NCBI GenBank assembly: GCA_025141835.1
Contig: CP081102.1
Location: 62,001 to 126,000 of the forward strand
From: Rhodobacteraceae bacterium M385
GTDB taxonomy: Bacteria > Pseudomonadota > Alphaproteobacteria > Rhodobacterales > Rhodobacteraceae
Length of the DNA stretch: 64,000 bases
Reading direction: 5' to 3'
The position numbers and the translations under genes were made by a program. The notes beneath the pieces were generated by a model that ran no database searches, was not told the DNA's origin, and was given only the letters and a program-made list of their open reading frames with translations. Shown here piece after piece: positions 1 to 8,506 of this stretch (the first letter of the stretch is position 1; each line of letters starts with the position of its first letter).

Positions 1-66
1 GGTTTGGGCGAAAGCGGGGGCGGCCAGCATAGCGGTAGCGGCGGCGATTGTTGCAAAGCGTTTCAT
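1..66 (-). CDS. Secreted protein, N-terminal fragment (runs off the window)
   Basis: Only the first 22 codons are visible. They encode a textbook Sec signal peptide: a Lys-Arg start, an Ala-rich hydrophobic core and a probable APAFA-Q cleavage site. A good Shine-Dalgarno (AAAGGAAA) lies a few bases before the ATG at 66. The product is therefore exported to the periplasm or outside, but its function cannot be told from this fragment. It lies downstream of ugd on the same strand with about 195 bases between, so it probably has its own promoter. Confidence 0.75.
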   Translation of the reverse strand, partial: MKRFATIAAATAMLAAPAFAQT

Positions 67-261
67 GTCGTTTCCTTTCGGTTGCATTGGTTAAGCAACG
101 GGCCACCGAAGGAAATGGTTGCAAAAAAAATGTAATAAATTCAAATCTGTCGCCGGCCGAAGCGCAGATTTTCCTTTATTCACTTGGGTCTTGCGCCCGA
201 ATCCGGGCAGCCAAATTTCTTTCTCCGACGCCTTGGAAACGGCCGCATCGGACGGCGGATT

Positions 262-1566
262 TTACCGCCCGACGCCCTCGTATGCCTCGAACCCGGCGCG
301 TTTGGCGTCACGAGGGCTGTAGACGTTGCGCAGGTCCGCCATCCGGGGTGTCGCCATCTTCTTGGCGACACGGCTCAGGTCCAAGGCACGGAACTCGTTC
401 CATTCGGTCAGAACCACCACGAGGTCGGCGTTTTGTACGGATTTATATGGATCATCGACCCAGTTCACGCCGGGCAAAAGCGCCTCTCCCTCGCGGAAAC
501 CTTGGGGGTCAACGACACGCACTTTCGCCCCGCCGCCGACCAAAGCAGGCACAATCGTCAGTGATGGCGCATCACGCATGTCGTCGGTGTTAGGTTTGAA
601 CGTCACCCCAAGCACCGAGATCACCTTGCCGTTGAACGAGCCGTCGCACAGATCGCGCAGCTTCTCGATCATGCGGTGCTTGATGTCGTCATTCACCCGG
701 ATCACGGTTTCCACAATGCTCTGCGGTACGGCGTGATCCTGGCCGATACGGGCCAAAGCGCTGGTGTCTTTCGGGAAGCACGAGCCGCCATAACCGGGGC
801 CCGCGTGCAGGAACTTATTGCCGATCCGGCCATCCATGCCGATGCCCTTGGAGACCTCTTTCACATCCGCGCCGACCTTTTCGCAAAGGGCGGCGATCTC
901 GTTGATGAAGGTAATCTTCGTCGCAAGGAAAGCATTGGCGGCGTATTTGATCATCTCGGCGGATTCGAGGTCCGTGGTGACAACCGGGAAATCACGCAGG
1001 AACAAGGGTCGATAGATTTCGTCCATCACTTCCGAGGCGCGGGGCGTCTGAACACCTACGACGACACGGTCAGGGCGCATGAAGTCGTCAATCGCGGCCC
1101 CTTCACGCAGGAATTCAGGGTTGGAAGCCACGTCAAATTCCAGATCAGGGCGCGCTTTGTGGACGACCTGTTTGACCTTGCGGTTGGTGCCGACGGGCAC
1201 GGTGGATTTGGTGACGATCACGCCATAGCCTGTCATCGCATGGGCGACTTCTTCGGCCGCAGCCATCACATAGGTCAGATCCGCGTGGCCATCGCCCCGG
1301 CGCGTCGGCGTACCGACAGCGATAAACACCGCATCGGCGCCATCCACAGCGCTTTTCAGATCCGTGGTGAAGGACAGACGCCCCGCCTCCACGTTCTTGG
1401 CCATCAGCGCATCAAGGCCCGGCTCGTAGATCGGAACCTGCCCCGCGTTCAGCATCTCGATCTTCGAGGGGTCCTTGTCGACACAAATCACGTCATGCCC
1501 GAAGTCCGAGAAACACACACCTGATACGAGGCCAACATAGCCCGTGCCAATCATCGTAATACGCAT
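262..1566 (-). CDS. ugd: UDP-glucose 6-dehydrogenase
   Basis: This 434-residue protein oxidises UDP-glucose to UDP-glucuronate with two NAD+ in the cytoplasm, feeding glycan synthesis. An N-terminal Rossmann motif (GTGYVG, residues 7-12) starts the protein. The catalytic cysteine is in GGSCFPKD (Cys263), and the helix with the conserved Lys and Asn (KYAANAFLATK, about 207-217) is present. Length is normal for the family. The ATG at 1566 is preceded by AAAGGTTTCCCC. Its product is the substrate of the decarboxylase encoded just upstream and of the 4-epimerase at 3.7-4.7 kb. Identification is secure. Confidence 0.95.
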   Translation of the reverse strand: MRITMIGTGYVGLVSGVCFSDFGHDVICVDKDPSKIEMLNAGQVPIYEPGLDALMAKNVEAGRLSFTTDLKSAVDGADAVFIAVGTPTRRGDGHADLTYVMAAAEEVAHAMTGYGVIVTKSTVPVGTNRKVKQVVHKARPDLEFDVASNPEFLREGAAIDDFMRPDRVVVGVQTPRASEVMDEIYRPLFLRDFPVVTTDLESAEMIKYAANAFLATKITFINEIAALCEKVGADVKEVSKGIGMDGRIGNKFLHAGPGYGGSCFPKDTSALARIGQDHAVPQSIVETVIRVNDDIKHRMIEKLRDLCDGSFNGKVISVLGVTFKPNTDDMRDAPSLTIVPALVGGGAKVRVVDPQGFREGEALLPGVNWVDDPYKSVQNADLVVVLTEWNEFRALDLSRVAKKMATPRMADLRNVYSPRDAKRAGFEAYEGVGR

Positions 1567-1596
1567 GGGGAAACCTTTATTGCCGTCAGCCGTACT

Positions 1597-2571
1597 CTAG
1601 CGGTGTGAGGCCAGAGTGGGGAGAAGATTTTCGAAGTAAGAGATGGTTTTTTGCAAGCCGTCCTCTAGCTGGATCGTGGGTGTCCAATCTAGCAGCGTCT
1701 GCGCCCGGGATATATCGGGGCGACGTTGCTTTGGATCATCTTGCGGCAAAGGCTGATAGGTGATGTCAGATTTAGATCCTGTCAATTCAATAACTGCGTT
1801 AGCTAACTGTGCCATCGTGAATTCAGCGGGATTTCCCAAGTTTACGGGGCCAGGTTGTTCGCCCTCATAGGCCATCAGGGCCATCAGTCCTTGAACCAGC
1901 TCGTCCACAAAACAGAATGCGCGGGTTTGCTCTCCATCGCCGAACAAGGTGATGTCGGATTCGGTCAGCGCTTGTACGATAAAATTGGAAACAACGCGCC
2001 CGTCAGCATGGTGCATCCGAGGGCCATATGTGTTGAAAATACGCGCGACCCGAATGTCTAGATCATGCTGACGGTGATAGTCAAAAAACAACGTCTCGGC
2101 ACAACGCTTGCCTTCATCGTAGCATGACCGGGGACCGATGGGATTGACGCTACCCCAGTAATCTTCGGTCTGAGGGTGCACCTTTGGGTCGCCATAGACC
2201 TCACTGGTAGAAGCCTGCAAAATCTTGCAGCCCAATCGTTTGGCCAACCCAAGCATGTTAATCGCTCCATGCACGGAAGTTTTGGTCGTTTGCACCGGAT
2301 CATACTGATAGTGGACTGGCGAGGCCGGGCAAGCAAGATTGTAGATCTCGTCCACCTCAACAAACAGCGGAAAAGTGACGTCGTGGCGCAGAAACTCAAA
2401 CATCGGATTACCCGCCAAATGTGAGATATTGCGCTTCGTTCCCGTAAACATGTTGTCCGCACAGATCACGTCATGTCCTTGCGCAAGCAAACGGTCACAA
2501 AGGTGGGATCCAATAAACCCCGCTCCGCCGGTCACAAGGATACGTTTCCTGCTATCATACAAGCGCGCCAT
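1597..2571 (-). CDS. UDP-glucuronate decarboxylase (UDP-xylose synthase)
   Basis: An extended short-chain dehydrogenase that turns UDP-glucuronate into UDP-xylose. It shows the NAD-binding GGAGFIGSHL motif near the start, the EIYNLACPASP block, the STSEVYGDP block and the catalytic Tyr-x-x-x-Lys in SCYDEGKR (about residues 151-155), all typical of the UXS family. I chose the ATG at 2571 because AGGA lies 8 bases before it; an in-frame ATG three codons earlier (2580) has poorer spacing. It lies 30 bases upstream of ugd on the same strand, so the two probably form an operon. By eye its base composition is less GC-rich than that of ugd. Confidence 0.9.
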   Translation of the reverse strand: MARLYDSRKRILVTGGAGFIGSHLCDRLLAQGHDVICADNMFTGTKRNISHLAGNPMFEFLRHDVTFPLFVEVDEIYNLACPASPVHYQYDPVQTTKTSVHGAINMLGLAKRLGCKILQASTSEVYGDPKVHPQTEDYWGSVNPIGPRSCYDEGKRCAETLFFDYHRQHDLDIRVARIFNTYGPRMHHADGRVVSNFIVQALTESDITLFGDGEQTRAFCFVDELVQGLMALMAYEGEQPGPVNLGNPAEFTMAQLANAVIELTGSKSDITYQPLPQDDPKQRRPDISRAQTLLDWTPTIQLEDGLQKTISYFENLLPTLASHR

Positions 2572-2726
2572 GGTGGTCATCCTATTCTTCGGTGGTAAGC
2601 AGCGATTACGGCATGATTGACTTTTTCACAACGCGCGAATGCCTCGTCCCTTCCAAATTTCTATGGGTGTTGACGCGCATTGGGGCGACTGAAAAGAAGC
2701 CAACACGCAAGGGGTGAGGAACGCAA

Positions 2727-3665
2727 ATGCTGGAGGATACACCGATTGGACCGCCACGCGCTGGTGAATTGCAGGTTGTTCTGGCTACCGACGGTGGGTA
2801 CGCACCTCGGGTTGAGATTGCCGCCTATTCCCTTTTGAAGCATGCGACTGGACCGGTCCGTATGGTGTTGTTCTGCACCGAAGACGCAAAAGGGAAATTC
2901 CCCCGTCTTGATAAGGCGATGAAGGAATTCCCCAATGCCCGCCTTGAGTATGTGTTTCCCAAATTTCTGAAGAAGGTTGCAATTGATCATCAGCACCGAT
3001 TTCCACCAGCTGCGTTCGGGCGGATGCTAATTGCGCATTTGATGGAAGGTCGGGTACTTTATTTAGACGGCGACATATTGGTGCGCCATGACATGTCGAT
3101 TGCAAACGATTACGACTTAGAGGGAAATCTTGTTGCCGCAGCCCGCGACATAATTCTCTTCCGTGACTATCGTCGGGCGAGCGAGATTGAAAATGCCACA
3201 ACAGCAAGGCAAAGGGCTATCTCTACACGGTCAAAGCAGGCGCTTAAACAATTCCAAGGTTTCGGCTTGAATTTGGAAGTTTACTACAATAGCGGCGTGA
3301 TGATCTTCGACTGCGACGCTATTCGTCGGGATGCGAAACTCCACGAATTGCTTTTAGACTATGAACGCGCGCGTCAGTATCCGACGTTTGACCAGGATTT
3401 GATCAACCTTCTCTTCGCAGGTCGTGTGAAAGAACTCGATCAAACATGGAACGCGTGGTCGGCGATTGGGACCACTGCTCGTGCGCCGTACACCGAAGCT
3501 GAACGTGCTCAACATGCGCTAGCCCGCAAAGACCCTAAAATTCTGCACTTCTACGGCGGTACCAAACCGTGGAGCAAACTGCATGTCCACCACTTCAATC
3601 GTGGTTTTCGCTGGAATCTTGAATATTGGCTGTTTGAACGAGCCTTCAATAAAAAATTCGGCTAG
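2727..3665 (+). CDS. Glycosyltransferase family 8 protein
   Basis: A 312-residue cytoplasmic glycosyltransferase of the GT8 fold (retaining, UDP-sugar donor). It has the N-terminal strand with VVLATDGGY (about 18-25), the metal-binding DxD in YLDGDILV (residues 114-116) and the C-terminal HFYGGTKPW element, a form of the GT8 H-x-x-G-x-x-KPW motif. A Shine-Dalgarno (GAGGAA) precedes the ATG. The donor and acceptor sugars cannot be read from sequence; the neighbours suggest a UDP-hexose, -uronate or -xylose. The gene is visibly AT-richer than its surroundings. Its stop shares a CTAG with the stop of the convergent epimerase gene. Confidence 0.85.
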   Translation: MLEDTPIGPPRAGELQVVLATDGGYAPRVEIAAYSLLKHATGPVRMVLFCTEDAKGKFPRLDKAMKEFPNARLEYVFPKFLKKVAIDHQHRFPPAAFGRMLIAHLMEGRVLYLDGDILVRHDMSIANDYDLEGNLVAAARDIILFRDYRRASEIENATTARQRAISTRSKQALKQFQGFGLNLEVYYNSGVMIFDCDAIRRDAKLHELLLDYERARQYPTFDQDLINLLFAGRVKELDQTWNAWSAIGTTARAPYTEAERAQHALARKDPKILHFYGGTKPWSKLHVHHFNRGFRWNLEYWLFERAFNKKFG

Positions 3666-4660
3666 ACATTGTAATAATCGCGATACCACGCGACGAAATT
3701 GGCGACGCCTTCCGGCACCTGGGTCTTCGGCTTGTATTGGGTCAGATGCTGCAACAGGCTGGCATCGGCCCAAGTAGCAGGCACATCGCCCGGTTGCATG
3801 GGCATCATGTTCTTTTTGGCGGTGCGACCCGAGGCCGCCTCAATTGCCTCGATATAATCGAGCAATTGCACGGAATTGGAATTGCCGATGTTCACGATCC
3901 GGTGCGGCGCGACGGGGGACAGGCTATCGCCCTCCACGCCGTCGGTCCCCGGCACGGCCTCGATCAGACGCATGATACCGTCCACGAGGTCCGTCACATA
4001 GGTGAAGTCGCGCTTCATATCGCCGTGGTTGTAGACATCGATCGGCTCGTCGTTGAGGATCGCTTTGGTGAACTTGAACAGCGCCATGTCCGGGCGACCC
4101 CAAGGGCCGTAGACGGTGAAAAAGCGAAACATCGTTATCGGCAGATTGTAGAGGTGGGCGTAGGAATGGGCCATCACCTCGTTCGACTTCTTCGTGGCTG
4201 CATAGAACGACATTTGGTGATCGGCCTGCATCGTCTCGGCGTAGGGCATTTCCGTGTTGGCACCATAGGCGGACGACGTGCTGGCCAGAAGCGAATGGGC
4301 GGGCGGGAAGGCGCGCATGGCTTCCAACAGCCGGAAGGTGCCGATCAGGTTGGCTTCCACATAGCTTTCCGGGTTCTCGATCGAATAGCGCACACCAGCT
4401 TGCGCCGCGAGGTGGATGACCGCATCGGGGCGGTGGGTTTCAAACAGGTCGTGCAACACGCCGGGCGTCTCGATCCTCTCCTGCACGGGGACGAATGTGT
4501 CGTGTTCCATCAGCATCGCAAGGCGCGACTCCTTCAGGGCGACCTCGTAGTAATCGGTCATCGCGTCGATGCCGATCACCCGCCAGCCATCCGCCAATAG
4601 GCGGGCGCACAGATGGTAGCCGATGAACCCGGCAGAGCCGGTGACAAGCGCCGTTCTCAT
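3662..4660 (-). CDS. UDP-glucuronate 4-epimerase-like NAD-dependent epimerase
   Basis: A 332-residue extended SDR enzyme close in layout to the UDP-glucuronate 4-epimerases (LpsL/CapI type) that make UDP-galacturonate. It has GSAGFIGYHL at residues 8-17, AAQAGVRYS (85-93), STSSAYG (127-133) and the catalytic Y153-x-x-x-K157, followed by FRFFTVYGPWGRPDMALF, which is characteristic of this subgroup. The start at 4660 gives an ATGA overlap with the galE stop, so the two are translationally coupled. A longer in-frame start at 4699 would lie inside galE and is less likely. Substrate specificity is inferred. Confidence 0.85.
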   Translation of the reverse strand: MRTALVTGSAGFIGYHLCARLLADGWRVIGIDAMTDYYEVALKESRLAMLMEHDTFVPVQERIETPGVLHDLFETHRPDAVIHLAAQAGVRYSIENPESYVEANLIGTFRLLEAMRAFPPAHSLLASTSSAYGANTEMPYAETMQADHQMSFYAATKKSNEVMAHSYAHLYNLPITMFRFFTVYGPWGRPDMALFKFTKAILNDEPIDVYNHGDMKRDFTYVTDLVDGIMRLIEAVPGTDGVEGDSLSPVAPHRIVNIGNSNSVQLLDYIEAIEAASGRTAKKNMMPMQPGDVPATWADASLLQHLTQYKPKTQVPEGVANFVAWYRDYYNV

Positions 4661-5682
4661 TGCTCGGGCTCCTCCGATGAATGTGGCCCGACGATCCAAC
4701 CCCAGCTAGAGGCGCACATGTCGTCCAAGGTCTTTTCCGTGCGGAAACCCAGGATTTCCTCGGCCTTGTCGGCTTTGGCCACGTAGATCGGCACATCCCC
4801 GGCACGCCGTTCCACAATGCGGTTGGCGATATCGCGGTTGGAGGCGCGCTTGTAGGCGGCCACGACTTCCATCACGGAATTGCCCACGCCGGTGCCAAGG
4901 TTCACCAAGTGGCTTTGGTCATCCCCCAAAAGCGCCCCAAGCGACAGGACATGGCCGCGGGCAAGGTCTTCTACGTGGATATAGTCGCGCACCCCGGTGC
5001 CGTCTGGGGTGTCATAATCGTCGCCGTAAACCTGCAATTCATCCAACTCTCCGGCGGCGACCTTGGCGATATAGGGCATCAGATTGTTGGGAATGTCGCG
5101 CGGATCTTCCCCGATCAGGTGGCTTTCGTGAGCGCCGGCGGGATTGAAGTACCGCAGGATGCCGATGTGCCAACGCTCATCGGCGGCCGCCAGTTGGTTG
5201 AGGATCTGCTCGCCGGAAATCTTGGTCTGGCCGTAGGGGTTCATCGCCCGGAACTCGGCGGTTTCTGGCGTCGGTGTTTCATCTGGCACGCCGTAGACCG
5301 TGGCCGAGGAGGAGAACACGATCTTCCGACACCCCGCCGCATCCATGACCCGCAGCAGGTTAATCAGCCCGCTGATGTTCACATCAAAGTAGTCGAGCGG
5401 GCGTTCAACCGACTCTGACACCGCCTTTAGAGCCGCAAAATGAACGACCGCATCGAACTGATGTTCGGAAAACAGGCTGCCAAGGGTCGTCGCATCGCGC
5501 ACGTCGGCTTCGGCCACGCTTACAGGTTTGCCGGTCAGCTTCTCCAGCCGATCCACGACCGATCGGCTGGCGTTCTGGAAATTGTCCAGGATGGTGACGT
5601 CATAGCCAGCCTCAATCAAAGCCACGTAGGTATGTGACCCGATATAACCGGCCCCGCCCGTCAAAAGAATATGCTCTGCCAT
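4657..5682 (-). CDS. galE: UDP-glucose 4-epimerase
   Basis: A 341-residue cytoplasmic epimerase interconverting UDP-glucose and UDP-galactose. Visible motifs are GGAGYIGSHT (9-18), HFAALKAVSES (81-91), SSSATVYG (124-131) and the catalytic Y150-x-x-x-K154. Length and the C-terminal block (GDVPIYVAKADKAEEILGF) match the GalE family. It is the first gene of a two-gene unit with the downstream uronate epimerase, which overlaps it by four bases. Together they supply galacto-configured sugars for the glycan region. No strong Shine-Dalgarno is seen before the ATG, only AAGG about ten bases away. Confidence 0.93.
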   Translation of the reverse strand: MAEHILLTGGAGYIGSHTYVALIEAGYDVTILDNFQNASRSVVDRLEKLTGKPVSVAEADVRDATTLGSLFSEHQFDAVVHFAALKAVSESVERPLDYFDVNISGLINLLRVMDAAGCRKIVFSSSATVYGVPDETPTPETAEFRAMNPYGQTKISGEQILNQLAAADERWHIGILRYFNPAGAHESHLIGEDPRDIPNNLMPYIAKVAAGELDELQVYGDDYDTPDGTGVRDYIHVEDLARGHVLSLGALLGDDQSHLVNLGTGVGNSVMEVVAAYKRASNRDIANRIVERRAGDVPIYVAKADKAEEILGFRTEKTLDDMCASSWGWIVGPHSSEEPEQ

Positions 5683-5900
5683 CTGCGGTGTGCCTTGCTC
5701 GACTTGCCGTCTTCCGTTGGCCCCCCGATTGCCACGGAACGGCCCCTGAGGTCAAAGCCCATGTGCAGAAAGCTGCCGTAGGGTAAATTTGCACCGCCCC
5801 TTGGTGAAAGAGCGTCGGGCGCGTTGACGCAACGCAAGCACGCTGTAAACCTCTCACGGATATAGGTTTGTCACCTGATCTGGGGGGATCTTTGGCACAA

Positions 5901-7022
5901 ATGGCCCGTTTGCCACTTCGAAATGCCGTGGTGTTTGCCGCGATGATGCTTGCCTTGGCAGCTTGCGATGCCCTGCCCCGTAGCGCTCCGGTGGAACGTG
6001 AAGTCGTTGAAGTGGCCAGTGGAGAGGTTGCAGATTTCTCGGTCTACCCCGTGACCCGCGCCTTCCTTCCCACGCTTGCCCAATGGCCCGCCACGGGGGA
6101 GCGTCACCTGAACTGGATACCCACCTCGGGCGGGGCGCGGACGCAGGTGATCGCCACGGGCGACAGGTTAGAGCTGACCGTTTGGGACAGCGCCGATGAC
6201 AGTCTGCTGACGGAAAACAACGCCTCTACCGTGATTGATGCCCTGACGGTGGCCCCCGATGGCACCATTTTTGTGCCCTACGTGGGCAACGTGCAGGTGT
6301 CTGGAATGACCACGCAACTTGCGCGGCAACGGTTGCAGGAGGAAATCGACGTGGTCGCCCCTTCCGCGCAGGTGCAGTTGGAATTGGTCGAGGGGCGCAC
6401 AAATTCTGTCGATCTGGTAGGCGGTGTAGGCGCGCCGGGGCGGTTGCCGATGCCGGACCGGAATTACACCGTACTCAACGCCATTGCTGATGCGGGCGGG
6501 GTCAGCGCGGGGCTGGAGAACCCCCAGATTCGGCTAATCCGGGCTGGCTCCATCTATGGTACCTCGATTGACCGGCTGTTTGCAGAACCGGGGTTGGATA
6601 CGCTCTTGCGGGGCGGCGACCGGGTGATCGTCGAGGAAGACCGCCGCTATTTCCTGTCTCTGGGGGCGGCGGGGGAACAGAACCAACACGCCTTCCCACA
6701 AGATCGCGTGACCGCGCTGGATGCTATGGCGCTGATCGGCGGGGTGGAAAGCCGCCGTGGTGACCCTGGCGGTATCCTGGTGCTACGGGAATATCCCTCC
6801 TCGGCCGTGCGGGCCGACGCGCGGGGGCCGGATCAGGCCCGCGTTGTGTTCGCGCTGGATATGACCAACGCCGATGGGCTGTTTTCGGCCCGCAACTTCC
6901 GCATCTTTCCCGGCGATCTGGTGCTGGTGACGGAAAGCCCCGTGACAGGTGTTCAGACGATTTTTGGCCTGATCGGCTCGGCCTTTGGGCTGGTGGGTGC
7001 GGCCAGCAACATCGCAGATTAG
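5901..7022 (+). CDS. Polysaccharide export outer-membrane lipoprotein (Wza/GumB type)
   Basis: The protein is an OPX-family exporter forming the outer-membrane/periplasmic part of a capsule or exopolysaccharide secretion channel. From the ATG at 5901 it has a signal peptide ending in a lipobox (LAAC, Cys22), so it is a lipoprotein. The polysaccharide-export domain follows (GDRLELTVWDSADDS onward), then SLBB-like segments (VDLVGGVGAPGR; RYFSLGAAGEQ). In-frame TTG starts at 5892 and 5868 are alternatives; the purine run at 5882-5887 could serve any of the nearer ones. No inner-membrane tyrosine kinase or polymerase gene is in the window. The gene stands alone, divergent from galE. Confidence 0.85.
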   Translation: MARLPLRNAVVFAAMMLALAACDALPRSAPVEREVVEVASGEVADFSVYPVTRAFLPTLAQWPATGERHLNWIPTSGGARTQVIATGDRLELTVWDSADDSLLTENNASTVIDALTVAPDGTIFVPYVGNVQVSGMTTQLARQRLQEEIDVVAPSAQVQLELVEGRTNSVDLVGGVGAPGRLPMPDRNYTVLNAIADAGGVSAGLENPQIRLIRAGSIYGTSIDRLFAEPGLDTLLRGGDRVIVEEDRRYFLSLGAAGEQNQHAFPQDRVTALDAMALIGGVESRRGDPGGILVLREYPSSAVRADARGPDQARVVFALDMTNADGLFSARNFRIFPGDLVLVTESPVTGVQTIFGLIGSAFGLVGAASNIAD

Positions 7023-7032
7023 GCACCGTGGG

Positions 7033-7094
7033 TCCCGGGCTGAAGCCCGGTCTACGATTGTGCTGCCCCCAGTAGACCGGGCTTCAGCCCGGGA
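7033..7094. repeat. Long perfect inverted repeat with nested palindromes
   Basis: Two 23-base arms (7033-7055 and 7072-7094) are exact reverse complements around a 16-base spacer. Each arm also contains its own 16-base palindrome, CCGGGCTGAAGCCCGG (or its complement). It lies between the convergent export-lipoprotein and glycosyltransferase genes and can fold on either strand, so it probably ends transcription from both sides. No long T tract follows. The right arm overlaps the end of the glycosyltransferase gene and supplies its final Pro-Gly codons and TGA stop. Confidence 0.85.
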
Positions 7095-8334
7095 TGGCCA
7101 TCCGCTTGGCCTTGGGCACCAGAGCGTTCATCTGGCGCAGATGTTCCGGCAGACACACCTTCTGGAAATCGTAGTTCTTAACCACATGCGCCCGTGCCGC
7201 AGGGCCAAGGTGAGCGTAGGTGCCGGGGCGTTCCAACACATCCACAACCTTGCGGGCGATATCCTTGGGGTCGAAGAAATCCGCCAGCAGGCCGGTCTTG
7301 CCATGCTCAATCGCCTCGCGCACCGGGGCCACATCGGACGCCACAATCGTCGCCCCCATCGACATCGCCTCTAGGCACGACCACGACAGCACAAACGGCA
7401 CCGTCAGGTAGATGTGGCAGCGGCTGACTTGGATGATCTTTTGGTAGTCCTCGTAGGGCACCCGCCCCAGAAAATGGACGCGAGACCAATCAACGGCGTC
7501 GCCAACTTCCCTTTCCATTTCGGCTCTGTACCCGCCTTCAGAGCCTGATTTCTTGCCGTAAGACACATCCGATCCGCCAATGATCAGCGCCCGTGCATTA
7601 GGGCGCGCATCAAGGATATGGGGCAGCGCGCGCATGAAGCTATGGAAGCCGCGTGTCGGCTCCATATTTCGGGCCATATAGGTGAAAATCTCGTCGTCTT
7701 TGGTAACAGACCGCCCAAGGCGCCCCAGGGCAACTTCAGCCTTTGCGTCGGGCGTCAGCTTGTCGGTGCGGATGCCGTCGTGCTTGACGTAGATCTTTTC
7801 CTTGAAGCTGTCGGGGAACGTATCGCGTTGCCAGCCGGTGGGGGAATGGCCCTGATCCACGGTCTGGATATTGGCAAAGTTCACCGCGTTGCGGGCATGC
7901 ATAGTGAAAGGCGCATGGGGACTGGCGGGAAATTCGGGGTCAAACCCGACGCTGCCGCCCTTGGCGAGGAAATAATACTCAAAATAGCCGATGATCGGCG
8001 CGTTTGGCCAAATCTCTTTCAGGAAGGTCAATTCTCCCCAACCGACATGGCCGAGGATGATATCGGGGGTGAATCCCTCTGCCCGCAGCTTTGCGGCGGC
8101 CTGAGCACAACCAAACCCGTTGCCGGTGCATTCTTCCCAATATTGGGTCAGGGCGTAGGCGTCTTTGGCGGGCTTGTGGTGGGTCTTGTAGGTGACGACC
8201 CGCGCCCCCTCCATCCCCGGTACATCCTTGCGTTGAGTCAGGAACACCAGCTCATGCTCGCCCTGCTCTCTTAACCAAGTGAACAGCTCTCGGTATTGGC
8301 CGGGAAAGTTCTGATGCACAAAAAGGATTTTCAT
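7084..8334 (-). CDS. Glycosyltransferase family 4 (GT-B) protein
   Basis: A 416-residue GT-B glycosyltransferase. The N-terminal half has the acceptor-domain start MKILFVHQNFPGQYREL and an unusual central block (DIILGHVGWGELTFLKEIWPNAPIIGYFEYYF) found in one bacterial GT4 subgroup. The C-terminal half has ARNMEPTRGFHSFMRALP, the GRVPYEDYQKI block and the EX7E-like donor site (SWSCLEAMSMGATIVASDVAPVREAIEHGKTG). It should transfer a nucleotide sugar at the cytoplasmic face of the membrane. The last codons and stop come from a palindrome at 7033-7094. The ATG at 8334 has no clear Shine-Dalgarno. Donor and acceptor are unknown. Confidence 0.85.
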   Translation of the reverse strand: MKILFVHQNFPGQYRELFTWLREQGEHELVFLTQRKDVPGMEGARVVTYKTHHKPAKDAYALTQYWEECTGNGFGCAQAAAKLRAEGFTPDIILGHVGWGELTFLKEIWPNAPIIGYFEYYFLAKGGSVGFDPEFPASPHAPFTMHARNAVNFANIQTVDQGHSPTGWQRDTFPDSFKEKIYVKHDGIRTDKLTPDAKAEVALGRLGRSVTKDDEIFTYMARNMEPTRGFHSFMRALPHILDARPNARALIIGGSDVSYGKKSGSEGGYRAEMEREVGDAVDWSRVHFLGRVPYEDYQKIIQVSRCHIYLTVPFVLSWSCLEAMSMGATIVASDVAPVREAIEHGKTGLLADFFDPKDIARKVVDVLERPGTYAHLGPAARAHVVKNYDFQKVCLPEHLRQMNALVPKAKRMAIPG

Positions 8335-8506
8335 CGTTACGTTACGCCTGTGTCTTTACGGGATTTGCCCCTGATTAACCCTGATGTCCCAATCCCATGC
8401 GGCGGACGCAAGGCAGAACTGCGGCAACAGGGGGGTTTGGTGTTGCGACAGCACTCCCTATATGGGACCAGACTTTGAAAAATTCGCAAAAAAGGGGGGA
8501 CCCCCC

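Noticed and set aside
676..1524. Long plus-strand frame opposite ugd
   Set aside because: Antisense shadow of a well-conserved UDP-glucose dehydrogenase; no recognisable domain.
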